A stretch of DNA of 64,000 nt from Acanthacorydalis orientalis. Lineage: Eukaryota; Arthropoda; Insecta; Megaloptera; Corydalidae. Position numbers and translations under genes: made by a program. Below the pieces are notes generated by a model, which had not been told where the DNA came from, did no database searches, and saw only the letters and a program-made list of their open reading frames with translations. Every line of letters begins with the position of its first letter. The stretch's first letter is position 1. Of this stretch, positions 1 through 14,087 are shown piece by piece. Location: assembly GCA_034766995.1 (NCBI GenBank), contig CM068319.1, forward strand, positions 24,788,459 through 24,852,458, given 5' to 3'.

Positions 1-1974
1 ATATAAGATAGATTTAGGAAAATGATATGTTAAGAATAATGACCGGCGACAAGCATGTTAAAATTATTTAATTAATTTATGTATATATCGTTAAATCTTG
101 GATGTAATTTGAATATATTGCAAATGTAAATATTTTGCAATGTATTTATTAAAAATTCTTATTTTCAGTTTATATATGTATAAAATTAATACATGTTTGT
201 CTGTGAGTGACACATGTCAGTCTTTTCTGTTTAATAATGAATTTTGAAATGATGCAATGTGAAAGTAATTAACTGAGTCGTTATAATAGTAATTTATTAT
301 ATTTTCAACGAATTCAAAGAAAAGCTGCGCATAAATTCTACATAGATTTGTATCGAGTTGTATGTAAATTACTTGTACGTCATTTAAAATATGAAAACAC
401 ATTTTGCAATAGAAGCCTTGAGATTTAATAATGATAACAATCGTTTATAAAAAATGATTAAATTTTTTTACACCTCCCACTGCTTTTTATGTCTCCTACT
501 AACTATTATGATGCTATGCACCACACATAAATTAAAAATTATTCTTAATACTCGTCAAATATTATTCGTTTTAAGGAAATTTCGTTTAATTTAATAACTT
601 TTAAATATTTACAGAGTATGTTCGTTTGATAAGACTGAATGTTTAATTTTATTATGAGTTAAAGTTTTTAATTATGGTCACTTAATGTAATTTTATGTTT
701 AATTAATAACTTGTTCTATAAAAGAATGTTCAATACATTTCGTATTAAAATTTTATTATTTTTATTCGAAATTGGCTATTATTAGTTATGATATTCAACT
801 TTCCTGAAAATGTACGAAAGGTAGTTACTTTTGAAAAATATTTTTTTTTCTTTCAATTAACTTAATACGCATTAGAAATATTAAAAGTTATTTTGTCCCA
901 TTAATTAAAATTCCTACGATTATATTTTGATTAAAATGTGTTCTATTTAGTTTATTTATTTTTATGATCAAGTCATTATTATTTTTTATCCTCTCATGAA
1001 ATTTAATCTTTTATGTTAGTTTCTGCACTTATTTAATAATTCTTGGAATTAAAATATGTATTCTTTTATAGTTTTATAAATCATTAATTTATAATTTATC
1101 TTGTTTAGGCTAGTATTTAATATTAAAATAAAAATAGCATTTTTTTTAAACTCATATAACAGCAAACACTGACTTAAAATAATAAACTGTGGTGGCAGCG
1201 CTGTGTAATACGCAACCTAACTCGACCTTTTTTAAAATATACACTGTTTTTATCGAAATAAAACTTAATGTTGATAAGTAAATTCATAATAATTTAAAAT
1301 ATAAACGTGTACTGTATAACAAGTGTTTTTAGTAGAAAGCAGGGCTTAACATAGGAATTTCTTAACGAATAGATTAATTTACTCGACAAAACGATGAAAA
1401 ATATTTCAATATAAATTAGCTGAAGTAATAAAACAAAAGTTATATTTACGGATATATAAACAATCATGCAAGATATTAATGATTTGTACATTAAAAGCTA
1501 CTTGGATTTTTATTTATATCTGCTGAAAATATAATTAAACAATGTTTCAGATGGTAACATATTTCATTAATAAATGAGTATACATTCGATTAGTTCCTAA
1601 ATATCATAATCTTGGTTGTGTACTGATTAATTTGATTCGTAAATAGAGATGATAAAGAATAAAAATAGCTTCCTTGAAGAGTAACAAAATCTTTAAAATT
1701 TTCCATAATCAATGAATTAATTATAAGTTATTGAATGTATAAATACTGTCAATATAATATGAGTTGTTGAGATAAAAAACATATTATTCTGTAGTCAGTT
1801 AATAATGTGTTTACATAAATACTGTTGGTGTTATTTTCTTAGAAAATAATTTTTATAAAAAGAAGGATATCTTTTAAACAATAATATAAGCAAAAATAAG
1901 TTCATGACAAACTCACTCATAATAAATTCATGTTTTGAATGATTTAAATAAATCATTAGATATAAATTATTTTC

Positions 1975-2039
<65 letters not shown>

Positions 2040-2382
2040 ATGTATGTATTAGCATTATTAAATTTGTTTATTTTTATAATTGTGATGTTAGAATTTGTAT
2101 CAGATTAAAATGGATGACACGTGGCTGTAGTAAGTGAAGAAAGCAGCTAATATGATTTACTGTTCAATTTGTCATGATTAAGAATGGTTAAGAATGTAAT
2201 TATGATGAACTTACGGTCGATATAAAAATTGATTTTAATTTTGTTTCAATACATACTTGTTTGATACTTTTGAATCGTGTGTTTAAAAATAGCTACATTA
2301 AGGAAAACAGTAAAAAAAAAATAGTTTAGTCGAAGAGAGTGCTCTTTTCCAATTATTTATGGATCATTTTTATTATTTAAAG
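1..2382. other. AT-rich left flank, probably BCAT intron
   Basis: No exon, RNA gene or element is recognised. Because BCAT begins mid-protein at 2383, this stretch is most simply intron, with the missing 5' exons beyond the window edge. It holds one long (AT)n tract at 1976-2035. Confidence 0.5.
1976..2035. repeat. (AT)n microsatellite
   Basis: About 30 uninterrupted AT units. Confidence 0.97.
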
Positions 2383-3861
2383 CTATTTGAAGGCATGAAA
2401 GCATTTCGAGGACTCGATGGACAAGTACGAATGTTTCGACCTATACTTAATATGGAACGAATGAATGCATCAGCTGTACGTTCAGGACTTCCAACGTTCG
2501 ATGGACAAGAATTAGTTCGCCTTGTTGCTCGTCTTATTAGTATAGAACAAGAATGGGTACCCCATACTGAATCTGCCAGTTTGTACATTCGACCAACGCT
2601 TATTGGTATAGATGTAAGTGTTATTGATTTATTAAGTTTTTTTATTTTTTTTTTATTTACAAACATGTATAATATACATAAAAAATGTACACTTATATGA
2701 AAAGCCATAATATAGATAACTATTTTGATCTAATACCGTGAATGCAGTGCATGTTAATTAATAGGTAAAAGTAATATTCTTTGTGGTTATTTATTTTATC
2801 TTGATACATATGATAGAGAGCAATAACCAGTGCTCTTAATAAGTAACTAGTATGAAAATCAGTACCGGCTTCAGCCGCGTTGTATTAAAACAGGTTAGCG
2901 ATGACGAATCTTTTTGTTTGGATATTAAAATATATGCGTCATAAGTTCAGATATTTAATTGCATGTATATACTGCTTCAGTGATTTTAAATTATGACTTT
3001 TTTATTTAAATAAAAAAAAAACGTTTTATTTCAAATAGTATTTCTTCGTGTATTTATTTAGAATTATTATTGTTCTGTTTGAATTCTCGAGACCATACAT
3101 GCATTTTTTTCTATGACCGGTTTCAACTTTTAGTTGATTTCGATCTAAAAGAGTTCATAATCTATCTGAAGATGATGAAAGTTGAAATCGCTCGTAGAAA
3201 ACTGATTCATACATTGCCACCAGGATCAAAACAGAACAATCAAGAATAGTGTGTACGCACGAAAACAGTACAATGAAACATTTAGACTCAGGTATAAGAT
3301 TTCAATTTTATTTAACAGAATATTAATTTTGTTGAAATAAATATTTTTGTAAACGAGTGGCTATTTATTAGTATTTATATAGTGTTACGGGATTAAATAC
3401 ACTTTTTTGAAAATATAATTTTCTAAAATTGATTTTTAAATATTGAAAGATTGGAATTGCCAATATTAATTGAGAACTATTACAATATTAAAATTTTTTA
3501 GAAGGGAAAGATTTTTCGAGTGTTAAAAACTATAATTAAAAAATAATGTTACTGAAAGGTAGCAAAAAATATTGAAACTGTTTTGGTTGTTTTATAATTA
3601 TATATTATTAGACAATATTATAAAACTTTAATATGAAAACCAATTTAAAATATCTTAAACCGTTACTGTCAGAAAAACACATATACGTATAACATTTACT
3701 TTCAATGTAAAAATCATAACATTTATTCTCTAGTACAAGAATGTTGTCGTGACATATTTAAAAAAATAGTTATAATTTGCATTGGCAATGCTTCGAAACT
3801 ATCGATAAATATTGGTGCAGTAAAAGAAAAAATAATTAGAACGTAATAATTTATTTAGAAC

Positions 3862-3899
<38 letters not shown>

Positions 3900-4895
3900 T
3901 AATGAAAATTATAAATTTTGCAATCTTTCTTAATATTTTCGTTAAATTATTTAATTCAGTCTTTTTTTTATTTAGTAAGAATATTTAAATATGAGTATTA
4001 CGTGTTCTAATATGTATTTTTATAATAATACTTTGGAAAGGAAAAAAGAGGGATTTTTTTGTCTATGTATTTTTTAACTTTTTATTATAAAGATCTTTGT
4101 ATGTAGATGAGTAGAAGATGAATTTATTATATACAAGGAACAACGTTAAAAATACACTGCTTTTCAATATAATTAATTGATAAAATGTGTATTATTATAG
4201 GGTACACTCGGAGTTGCATCATCTGATTCGGCCCTTCTATACACAATCATATGTCCTGTGGGCTCGTATTTTGCAAATGGTACGCAATCCGTATCGCTGC
4301 TAGCAGACCCACGTTACACACGAGCGTGGCGTGGAGGATGTGGAGATCGCAAAATGGGTTCTAATTATGGACCAACAATTCGAGCTCAATCAGAAGCGAC
4401 ACGAAGAGGACGTCAACAACCTATGTGGCTCTTTGGTGACGACCATCAGCTTACAGAGGTTGGCACTATGAACCTGTTTATATTTTACATCAATGAACAT
4501 GGAGGTAAGTGATTTTTGAATTAGTTTCTTAAAATGTTTTTTTTTTTTTTATTTGAACTTTACTTAATTATAATTAAAGCAATTGATTTAATAAAATGAT
4601 GGGAAAATATTGCATTAGAAAAATACATTTTGACAAGGATATCTTAGGTGTACCATTTTTATTTAATATAATAATATATTTAATTTTATCCCTTTTTTGA
4701 TTAAATTGATAAAATTAAACTTTAATATTTGAGATTCGCTGGGAGATCATAGATGATCCATGTACTTTTTTTGATACTCTGACATGTTGGTTAATATGAT
4801 TCATGTCCATTTCAATGGTAGTGTCTTTTATATTAAAAATAAAGATTAATTTGTAACTAATTAGACTAAATTTTTATCTTATAGTTTCAAATTGT

Positions 4896-4949
<54 letters not shown>

Positions 4950-5593
4950 GTGTGTGTGTGTGTATGTATGTATATAATAAATAATTGATAGTTATTCGAA
5001 AAAAGTCTTTTTTAAATGTCTAATTTTGTATGGAATCGTAGAGGAATTTTTTGATACATTTACATAAGTAGTAGATAAATAATTAAAAAGTGCATTGATT
5101 AGATCTGTTCGACATCAAGAAAAACAGGTTTACATTTTTTTGAAAACAAGTAATTAATTAATTGACACACACACATACAAATATATATATATATACATAC
5201 ATGCATGCATATATATCTATACAATTTAAAAAATTAAAACTTGAAATGCATTACAAAAAATATGTTTATATAGTTATTAATTGAAGTAAAATACTTATTC
5301 TAAAATGTATTCAATCAAATAATTATTGTCATTTGATTTAACGTCGTTGGTACGAATATTAATATATTGAAATGACTTTTATTATTTCGAAATAAGTAAA
5401 TTTAATCACTTTAATTAAAACAATCGGCCTTCGTTCATACTTTCACTTTTATTATTTTATAGAAATATTTGTTTAGAAAATAAAACCGATTTTTATAACA
5501 GATTAAGTTAAGTAACTTTTTTTGTGGAATTTATTAGTAGATCAATACATTTCAATAATTCTGGTATCGTATTTAAAATTGTACTAGAGGATT

Positions 5594-5652
<59 letters not shown>

Positions 5653-7101
5653 GTATATATTTATGTAAATATATTTTAGTTCATTAAAAATATTTCTTTT
5701 TAAATTTGTTTCTATATTTAATATATGCTATTTATATGTTGCCATTTGACTTTTAATCAATTTGCTCTAATTCTTAATTACGTCAAGTTTTGTTTATTTC
5801 ATCCAATATTCAAATGTAATTTATTGTTATGAAATATTGACTTTTGTGTGTTTTTGACATACTTTTTTTCACATGATTTTGTTATTATAGTATAAAAAAT
5901 AAGATATACAGCAGAAAAATAGACGAAACATACGAATGTAAGTGTAATTCGATGATGGAGGTTTAAATAAAAAAAATAATTTACACAATTATATAATAAA
6001 TTAAAATACTGTTCTGTGAATGTAGTAATAATAATAAGCTTCCTTATGATAAATTAGTTCCGTAGTAGGGGTTTTTTTTGAAATAAAACAAATCATATAT
6101 CGCACATTTCCTGTTTTTGTTTCTTGCTGAAGGCAATTACACGAAAAGTGAATGCCTCATGTAAGATTGCAATTCATTTCAAACTTTCACGATTTTATTA
6201 AAAATTGAATATTTATACACAAGTTTTTTTTATGATTTTCTATTTTTAATCGTGTTTGCTTGTACTTGTAATCATTTTTATCTGAAAAGGAAAAATGAAC
6301 AAACGATTTTTTACGAAATTCTTCCTTAGATAGATACTCCTAGGATCACACAAAGAGAAAAGTTACCATAAATATCATGTGTGTTCATGGATGTCTAATA
6401 TTCTTAGAAACTTAAAAAAAAAGAAATATAAAGGAATTAAATTATCAGAAACAGATTGTAAAATTTTCACCAAACAAAAGTTTTTCGATGTGTTTCACTA
6501 ACAATAATAGTTTCTTATTTATTGTCTGAAATGTTAAACTAATTAAATAAAATGACTGTTACATAGACATTCTTGTGTTTTTGAATCTTCTTTTTTTCTG
6601 GAAATGTTTGTCTGAATTGTAACAAAAAAGTAAAAATATTTTGCTCAAAAATTGTAGTAATTAATTATGTAATTTTGGAGTCACTAGTAATTATCGAGCT
6701 TTTTTAAATTTCCGGATCCACTGATCAACAAGTGATTCTCATACCTATAACTATGGACTGAGGTCTTAATTATCCAGTTATTATACATTTGAAACTACAA
6801 AAACTATTTTTCATATTTTATAACGCATACTCATTAGGTAAACTTATTTAAAATTGAAAATACATCAAACACAACAAATAAGCATTAAATGTTATTACGT
6901 TTAAAAAACATCATTCATTAATATTGTAAAACTTACAAATACTATCTTTAAAAATAAAAAGTTTACATGTAATCTTACGTTCTTGACTGATTGAGTGGAT
7001 TGACTAATATATAGTTATATGAGAAAATGGCAATGCACCCATTTCAATGATTCTTATTTACACAATGAATATATTTGTAATTTGTGTTAAATAAATTAAT
7101 G

Positions 7102-7160
<59 letters not shown>

Positions 7161-7673
7161 ATAAATGTGTATATATTCTGAAGCAAGTGTGTGTTATACA
7201 TGTGATTTATTATACGATTAAGTGTTTTCATCTGAAATTCTTAGTTTGTCAATGAAACACAAGCGAAAATGTATGTGAATATAGATAATGAAATATATAA
7301 TTTTTAGTTACGATGAACTAGAATAGAATATTTGATAAATGAGTGCGTCATAATGTACAATTATTTTCTTAACCTCGTAGATAAACTATTTCACTTCAGC
7401 GATTAATGATACATAATTCAAAATATGTATACAACTAATTAACGTTCGAAAATATAATAATGACATCTTTTCTACGAATAACTGTTAATATACTAAAACA
7501 ACGATCGAAATCAATTCGTATCACGTCGACTTCTATTTGTAAAAATCGCAGCATTTTTTTCAACTATGAAAAAGAATTGTTTGTAAATGAGTTGTTTGTT
7601 TTTCAGTGAATTTAAATGCGACTAGTAAATTTTATATTACTATACAGACATGTCAACTAACTGAATATTTTCA

Positions 7674-7720
<47 letters not shown>

Positions 7721-8065
7721 AATAATTTTATGAATAAAACCTATATTTGTAGTTTTAATAAACAATTAAAATGTAATATTTGTATTCTTTTTCTAGTTAA
7801 TTTTAAATTAGGAAAAATCTATTGTCATTTATTTATTCATTTACTGAATATCAAATAAGCTTCTTTTTAATTCGTGAATTTAAATTATTCTCCAACAAAA
7901 TTATAATTAAGTGTATGGAATATTAATTGATATATTTAATTATTTCGATTAAATTTAAATTTAAGAATCTTATCTTTGATATGCATAATTGGTTATTTTT
8001 TTATCATTTTAAGTATTGATTTTGATTAAACATTGTAGTTATACATGGTGCATCAAATTTTTAAT

Positions 8066-8107
<42 letters not shown>

Positions 8108-8494
8108 CGGTATAAAATTTTAGTTAATTTCGAATTACGGAATAAATTTATGTATTAAATTCATAACAGGTCATGAAAATGATGTATCAGAAAGACATTA
8201 ATATAGTTCAATGAGCTTTATGTATGTCAGAAGGAACAATATTATACTAGAATAAAACTTGAATAAGAAATATTATTCTAGTATGTAGTTAAGTTTACTA
8301 TATGTATATAAGTAAATAATATTATTATTCGCATAAGTTACATTTTATAATTTGTTCACGATAACAATATTTTTATCAATCGGATTTATATTGTTTACTT
8401 GCAAGTAAATATTGCATGTTTGTTATCAACGCCAGATAGGGATGTTCTTGTGATGCTTGTTTTCTTAATAAATAAAAATATATTTTTAATGTAT

Positions 8495-8577
<83 letters not shown>

Positions 8578-9746
8578 ATACGGTATAAAAAATGAAATGT
8601 TATTTTTCAGAAAGGGAACTAGTAACACCACCTCTTAATGGGCTAATATTACCAGGAATTACTCGACATTCAATATTACAGTTAGCAAGAGAGTGGGGCG
8701 AATTTAAAATTACTGAAAGACCAATTAATATGGCAGAAATCATTAAATTATTGAATCAAAATAGGGTAAGTGCATATGTTATTATTAAATGAAAAAAAAC
8801 ATTGAAAATGTTATTATATTTATACATTTTAATTTCTTACTACTTTTAATTTCATGTTACTTTTTCAATGAAAGTACTTACTTTTGTATATAATTAACAG
8901 TGTACATTATGAATAATAAGAACAGTATAGATAAGATATTACAATTATTTTTCATGTATCGTTTCACATAAGTTAAATGTCATAAGATTTAATGTAGTTC
9001 AGATGTTATAAATTATCTTATACAAAATTTGTAGAATGATAACTTCGTTAAAACCGGTTTTAGGTCGATAAGTTCAATAAGATGATAAGAGTATTAAAAA
9101 AATAATTATTTATTTTTTTTTGTAAATGACAGATTTAGTTTGGAAATATTTTTTCGGCATGTTTTTAAATGTATTTCTCATTAGTATTTTAATTATAGTG
9201 TTCATTTGCATTTTTAGTTTGGAATAAAAAATCTATTAGAATAAATTTCGCATTCATTTTCAGTTAATAAGAGATTATTTTTTATATGGATTTTGATATT
9301 ATAGGCAAATATTAGAATTTTTTTCAAACATATATTAACTTCTTGTTAACTTTAATTCATAATATGCATTTAATATGTTTTAATATACATTAATTATATA
9401 CACTAATTATAATTTTTAATATCAGTAAGATATAGGCGTGTTTTTTTCCATCGTAGGTACATACCATATTATTTTAATACTGTCGTGATCTTTGCCCTGC
9501 ATTCTGATATTTTTTGTTTATGTCTGATTTAAACCCTTATCAATTATTTATTTTTAGCTGTTGGAAATTTTTGGCGCCGGAACAGCGTGCATCGTAAGTC
9601 CAGTCGATCTAATAGAATATTTAGATCATGATTTGTACATTCCGACAATGGAACACCATAATCCTATATTCAGACGTTTTCAAAAGACATTAACAGCTAT
9701 CCAGTACGGCCATGTTGAGCATCCATGGGCAGAACTTGTAAACTGA
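2383..9746 (+). CDS. BCAT: Branched-chain amino acid aminotransferase (BCAT), 3' four exons, 5'-partial
   Basis: Pyridoxal-phosphate class IV aminotransferase that interconverts leucine, isoleucine and valine with their keto acids using 2-oxoglutarate/glutamate. Exons read as 2383-2613, 4201-4504, 8611-8765 and 9558-9746 (stop TGA 9744-9746). Each junction has a GT donor and AG acceptor, and phases 0, 1, 0 match. The 292 visible residues begin at [10 protein letters not shown], the usual substrate-loop block, and continue with LYIRPTLIG, the PLP-lysine block RKMGSNYGP (Lys codon 4351-4353), [22 protein letters not shown] and [12 protein letters not shown]. Animal BCATs have about 390-410 residues, so roughly the first 100 are missing. 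I saw no matching exon in 1-2382, so they probably lie left of the window. An ATG at 2359 is in frame, but the block before it is not BCAT-like, and an AG acceptor sits at 2381-2382. The mammalian redox CxxC motif is CxxS here. Mitochondrial or cytosolic location cannot be judged without the N terminus. Confidence 0.95.
3095..3218. repeat. Palindromic MITE-like repeat, copy A
   Basis: The left arm contains TTCTATGACCGGTTTCAACT. The right arm, from ATCTGAAGATGATGAAAGTT to GTAGAAAACTGATTCAT, is its imperfect reverse complement. The same arm sequence recurs at 54375-54495 and 63186-63318. It has no coding capacity, is about 120 bp long, and lies in the intron after the first visible BCAT exon. 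Confidence 0.7.
3866..3896. repeat. (AT)n microsatellite
   Basis: About 15 AT units within a BCAT intron. Confidence 0.95.
4897..4975. repeat. Compound (AT)n(GT)n(TATG)n microsatellite
   Basis: AT units run into TG units and then GTAT units. Confidence 0.95.
5597..5649. repeat. (AT)n microsatellite
   Basis: About 26 AT units. Confidence 0.97.
7105..7163. repeat. (AT)n microsatellite
   Basis: About 24 AT units followed by a short ATGT stretch. Confidence 0.97.
7675..7716. repeat. (TA)n microsatellite
   Basis: About 21 TA units. Confidence 0.97.
8070..8106. repeat. (AT)n microsatellite
   Basis: About 18 AT units. Confidence 0.97.
8495..8580. repeat. (AT)n microsatellite next to a BCAT acceptor
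   Basis: An 86-bp array, broken once by AC, ending 30 bp before the acceptor of the 8611 exon. Confidence 0.97.
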
Positions 9747-9913
9747 ATTACAAGTCTGTCTACATTCCATTAATTTTTTATTAACTGCAGTAGACAGTTG
9801 TTGCATCGAATGTAAAGGTGATTGTTATAGCATTCTGTAGTCATTTACAAAACGTTTACAGCGATGCATTGTGCAGGTTTTCAATAACCTTGACAAGAAA
9901 AGATAGTTTGAAA

Positions 9914-9919
9914 AATAAA
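9914..9919 (+). promoter_or_regulatory. BCAT poly(A) signal
   Basis: AATAAA about 170 bp after the BCAT stop codon. It is the first canonical hexamer downstream of the stop. Confidence 0.55.
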
Positions 9920-11975
9920 CACCAAACATACATTTGATGTTTCTACTCAGTCATTAATTTAAAACTTCTGTTTGAAATTCTTTTATTTACGGGTTGCAGG
10001 ATTACATTTCAAAACAGTCACACGACGGCACTTCATTTACTCTGTATTTTGGATTTTTAAAAGAAATTAATTGAATTTTCAAAATATACTTATACAGAAA
10101 ATATCGCACGAAGAGAAAAATAAAAAATCAGGTTTTTGAAACACTGACATCTGGAAGGAATTGAATTAAAAATATAAAATAAAAATGCAAAATGAACAGT
10201 CATGATATTTATTGACATGCATTAAGAGAGTAAGACCTTTTTAATGTAAAAAAACCTGAATATAAGTCATTAAAAATAAGAACATACCGGTTATAATTTC
10301 ATTCAGACAATAAAACAAAAATTTTACATAATCCACATGGACGGGGTATCTTCATATAGATCATTTCGAACGATTCTCACATTGAAATGACTTTAATTGT
10401 ACCAAATCACTACTTAACAAACAGCACATTATTTGTATTAATGAAAGGTTATACGGGATTTTGATTTATTTAATTATTTCTTGATGTATGTTGAAACCAA
10501 AGTGATTTCATAAATAAGTGTAGTTTTTAAAACGGAAAACGTTGTAAATAATGTTATTTATACATGAGAGATATTTGCCTAAGCTAAATATAAATTAAAT
10601 ATAGTTGTCAACAATTGAAAGTGGATCATTTCTTAAATTTCTACTATATGTAAATCAACAGCTTATCATTTATTAAAAATAGAAAATCGGCCCTTAAAAT
10701 ACTTCTGAAATATAATAATTCTTTTTAATGTTCTTCAAGTAAATTATATTACTTGTAGATTATTAAATATCGTACATATTTAATAATTATAAATTAAATG
10801 TGATATTGTTCATATGTAATATTATCTTATTAAATTATAACTTTTTATCATTCTGATAAAAAAAGTGTTATAACATTTTTTTTTTACTCACTCGCTAAAA
10901 CTAATTGAAAGGTAATTTACTTATTATTCAGTTACAAATGATAAAAAGATAAAAATACATTTCTGATGTTTCATGTTAATGTTCACAAATTGATTGTTGA
11001 CATTTGATGTATTTAATACGTCGTTTTAGTAAATTATCTTTAAACTATTATTATTTCTTTAAGCATTTTCACACGCGTGTTTTTCTTTTGTGATGCTACG
11101 ATAATATTTTACACTTTTGTGTTAAGTAAGGTAATTTTTATATTGTATTATTGATAATATTATATAATTTTGTAATATATTATTATAAATTATATATTTA
11201 ATTTTTGTTATTTTGATATTGTTAACATTTATCCATCCTTTTCAATTCCTCTTTTGAATAGAAACATAAAATTATACGTGTAATAGAATGTATATTCTTT
11301 CTTATTCGATTCAATCAATGAGAAAAAGTTATTAATGGTTCTGGGAAAAAGTAAGTTAGGTGTATAGTTAGCTTGATTCATTTTATCACTGTGTGATTAT
11401 CCTGTTACTGGACTTTTTTATTTTTACTCTGTAGTTACCAATATAAAAGAAAATAATTTAATAAAAAATGATTCAAATGGAGATTTAATTACGTTTTTAA
11501 TTCAATAAAAGTAATTAACTTTATCCCTATTTTATTCTAAAAATGGTTGTTCAAGCTGAGTTATATATTTTTTTAAATTTAATGAAACTATAATCGCATA
11601 CTTATTTTTAAGAAAAGTTTTTAAACAGACCTCAATTTATACATTTGATAAAATCACATGCTTATTTGCAGATTCATTTTGTATTTTAGATGTCTTTTTC
11701 ATACATCAATTCCTCATAGATTTTTATATCTGAAACATATGACTCCAAGTTAATAAATTATTTATATATATAATTATTTATATATCGGCGGTTATATGTA
11801 ATTTTATTGGCTTGTCTATCATTAAAAACTTGTTCATAGTATTCAAATTTACGCAGGTGACCTTGAATAGTAAGTTTGTATAGGTATCAATTGGTAAATT
11901 TCGATTAACATTCTCTTAATACATCCGCATATATTCACATATGCTAATATGTACAGACGTCATTAAACAATTAGA

Positions 11976-11978
<3 letters not shown>

Positions 11979-12024
<46 letters not shown>
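11979..12024. repeat. (TA)n microsatellite
   Basis: About 23 TA units. Confidence 0.97.
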
Positions 12025-12027
<3 letters not shown>

Positions 12028-12372
12028 AATGAAATGGAATTCATTTGAAAAAAAGTTTTAATTAAATTAATAATTATCCGTTTACATACTTGTGATTCAC
12101 TTAGTATAATGTCCTGCTTCTCTTGGTCCTGATGAATTATTTGAATAGTTTTATCTTCTACAACTAGTCTCAGTTCTTTAATTTATGGTCATCTTCAGGT
12201 TGTTCATATGTTGTTTATTATACTTATAAATTCTGTTATACATTGATTTGTATATTGAGCTAAAAGTTAAATTAAATTACTTTAATATTCCAAGAAGCTA
12301 AATATCAAGCGGTGCTCTACAAATTTTAAATTTCGAAAATATGTGATATCATTATATATATCTATGTGTATA

Positions 12373-12376
<4 letters not shown>

Positions 12377-12422
<46 letters not shown>
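12377..12422. repeat. (AT)n microsatellite
   Basis: About 22 AT units, with TATGTG-type units just before. Confidence 0.95.
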
Positions 12423-12425
<3 letters not shown>

Positions 12426-12950
12426 AATATGAATATTATTAACACAAAAATATTACTAGATATGCGTTGATAAAAATATGGAACACAAATGAAACAATAA
12501 CTCAAATAACAAATGTAGAATATAATTCTCAAATGTATATTTTATGAAATTGTGAATATGAAAGATACTTGCAGATCTAAGAAAAATACAACGTTCGTGC
12601 TCGAGTTTACGTTTATTCACAGCTTCACTGTACGAAAACAGAATTTAAGCCCCAGGCGTTTCCCTTTTATGTCAGATTTTTTTAAATACATCTATAGAAT
12701 ATTTAAAAAAGTATGTCTGCTACGTAAATATTAAACGGTTTTTTATTTCTTCGGAACGACGAAAAGTTTTCGTTCAATTAAATAAAAGTTATTATTCAGA
12801 ATGATATTAAATATTTGTGATGTTATTTAAAATGTCATCATATTTTTTTCATACCATAAATAATTTTAGACAATTGATTTTAATTATAAGAAACACATTT
12901 TATTAAATAAATAACAAACAGGTAGCTATAACAAGATACTATAAATATCC

Positions 12951-13014
<64 letters not shown>
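12951..13014. repeat. Compound (CT)n(AT)n microsatellite
   Basis: Ten CT units pass directly into 22 AT units. Confidence 0.97.
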
Positions 13015-13018
<4 letters not shown>

Positions 13019-13300
13019 AGACCAAACGTGCTGTTATGAGGGAGTGAAAGGACTGTAGTGTAAGTACATCGTTTCTTTTTAATCATAATTATTTACGTAC
13101 TCAAGTTTCCAATTAACTCTCAAAAATTGTAATCTCATGTGATGGCATACAACAAGATATAATAAGGAAAAGTTATTTAAATTACTGTAATAGATTGGTG
13201 TGCATGAAAAAAATTGTGTATGCTGGAGTAACCTGAATAATAATGACCTTAAAATGTTTCATAAAAATATTTTTGTTTTTGTTGAGATTTGTTTTCATAA

Positions 13301-13313
13301 CACACACACAGAC

Positions 13314-13358
<45 letters not shown>
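13301..13358. repeat. Compound (CA)n(GATA)(TA)n microsatellite
   Basis: CA units, then GACAGATA, then about 20 TA units. Confidence 0.95.
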
Positions 13359-13360
<2 letters not shown>

Positions 13361-14028
13361 TAATAGCACGAGAAGAAATTAATGACTATGTGGGATAAGG
13401 ATATAAGAGAATGAATTGGAAATATTTAAAAAGAGATGCACTGGATTGTTCAGCTGGAAAAAAACAGAAGAGTGTTTGAACTAGTAGGTAAAACTAAAAA
13501 AATCAATTAGTAAGTTCTAGATTCATAAAATAAATTGTTTTATTCAGCATTGTTTTTAATCTTTACATCTTTGCTATTTTTTTATTGAGAATCAAATTTT
13601 TTTAAATATAAAATTTTCTTAATATTGGTACCTTCAATTTAGTTTATTTAAAATTAATTCCTTTTTTCTGATCGTATAATTATTACTCAATCAAGTAGTT
13701 ATTTTGAAAATTTTGTTTTAATAATTGTGTTTGAAATAATTGACAAATAGATAAAATTGTTATGTATAAATTACTGATAAAGCAATTTTCATATATATAT
13801 TATACGTTATAATTAAGGAGTTATGTAGGTTTAATAATTCAGTTTAATTAAAAAAGAAACGGTAGAAAAATATCTCTCAAGGTAAACAAGTTACATTGGA
13901 TAATTTTAATTAATTATATGTATTGATTATGAAATTTTTAATAGATTTAAACTGAACTATCACCTTTATGTGGATGTAATGTGGTTTTTTATAGATAACC
14001 AATTGTATCTATTATAACAATCTGCTGA

Positions 14029-14087
14029 TAATAATGGGGTACTGGTAAAGGTTGGACTGGTAAACTAATAATGGGGTACTGGTAAAC
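14029..14087. repeat. Short tandem duplication, period ~37 bp
   Basis: The block TAATAATGGGGTACTGGTAA occurs twice, about 37 bp apart, with a related ACTGGTAAAC between the copies. It looks like a recent local duplication. Confidence 0.8.

Larger units (their letters stand above)
4505..8610 (+). other. BCAT large intron
   Basis: A 4.1-kb intron between GTAAGT at 4505 and a TTTTTCAG acceptor ending at 8610. It contains five (AT)n arrays over 35 bp and no recognisable coding or RNA feature. Confidence 0.8.

Noticed and set aside
2359..2382. ATG at 2359 as the BCAT start
   Set aside because: The eight residues before LFEGM do not resemble the BCAT HYAxQ block. An AG acceptor sits at 2381-2382, and a start here would remove the N-terminal domain.
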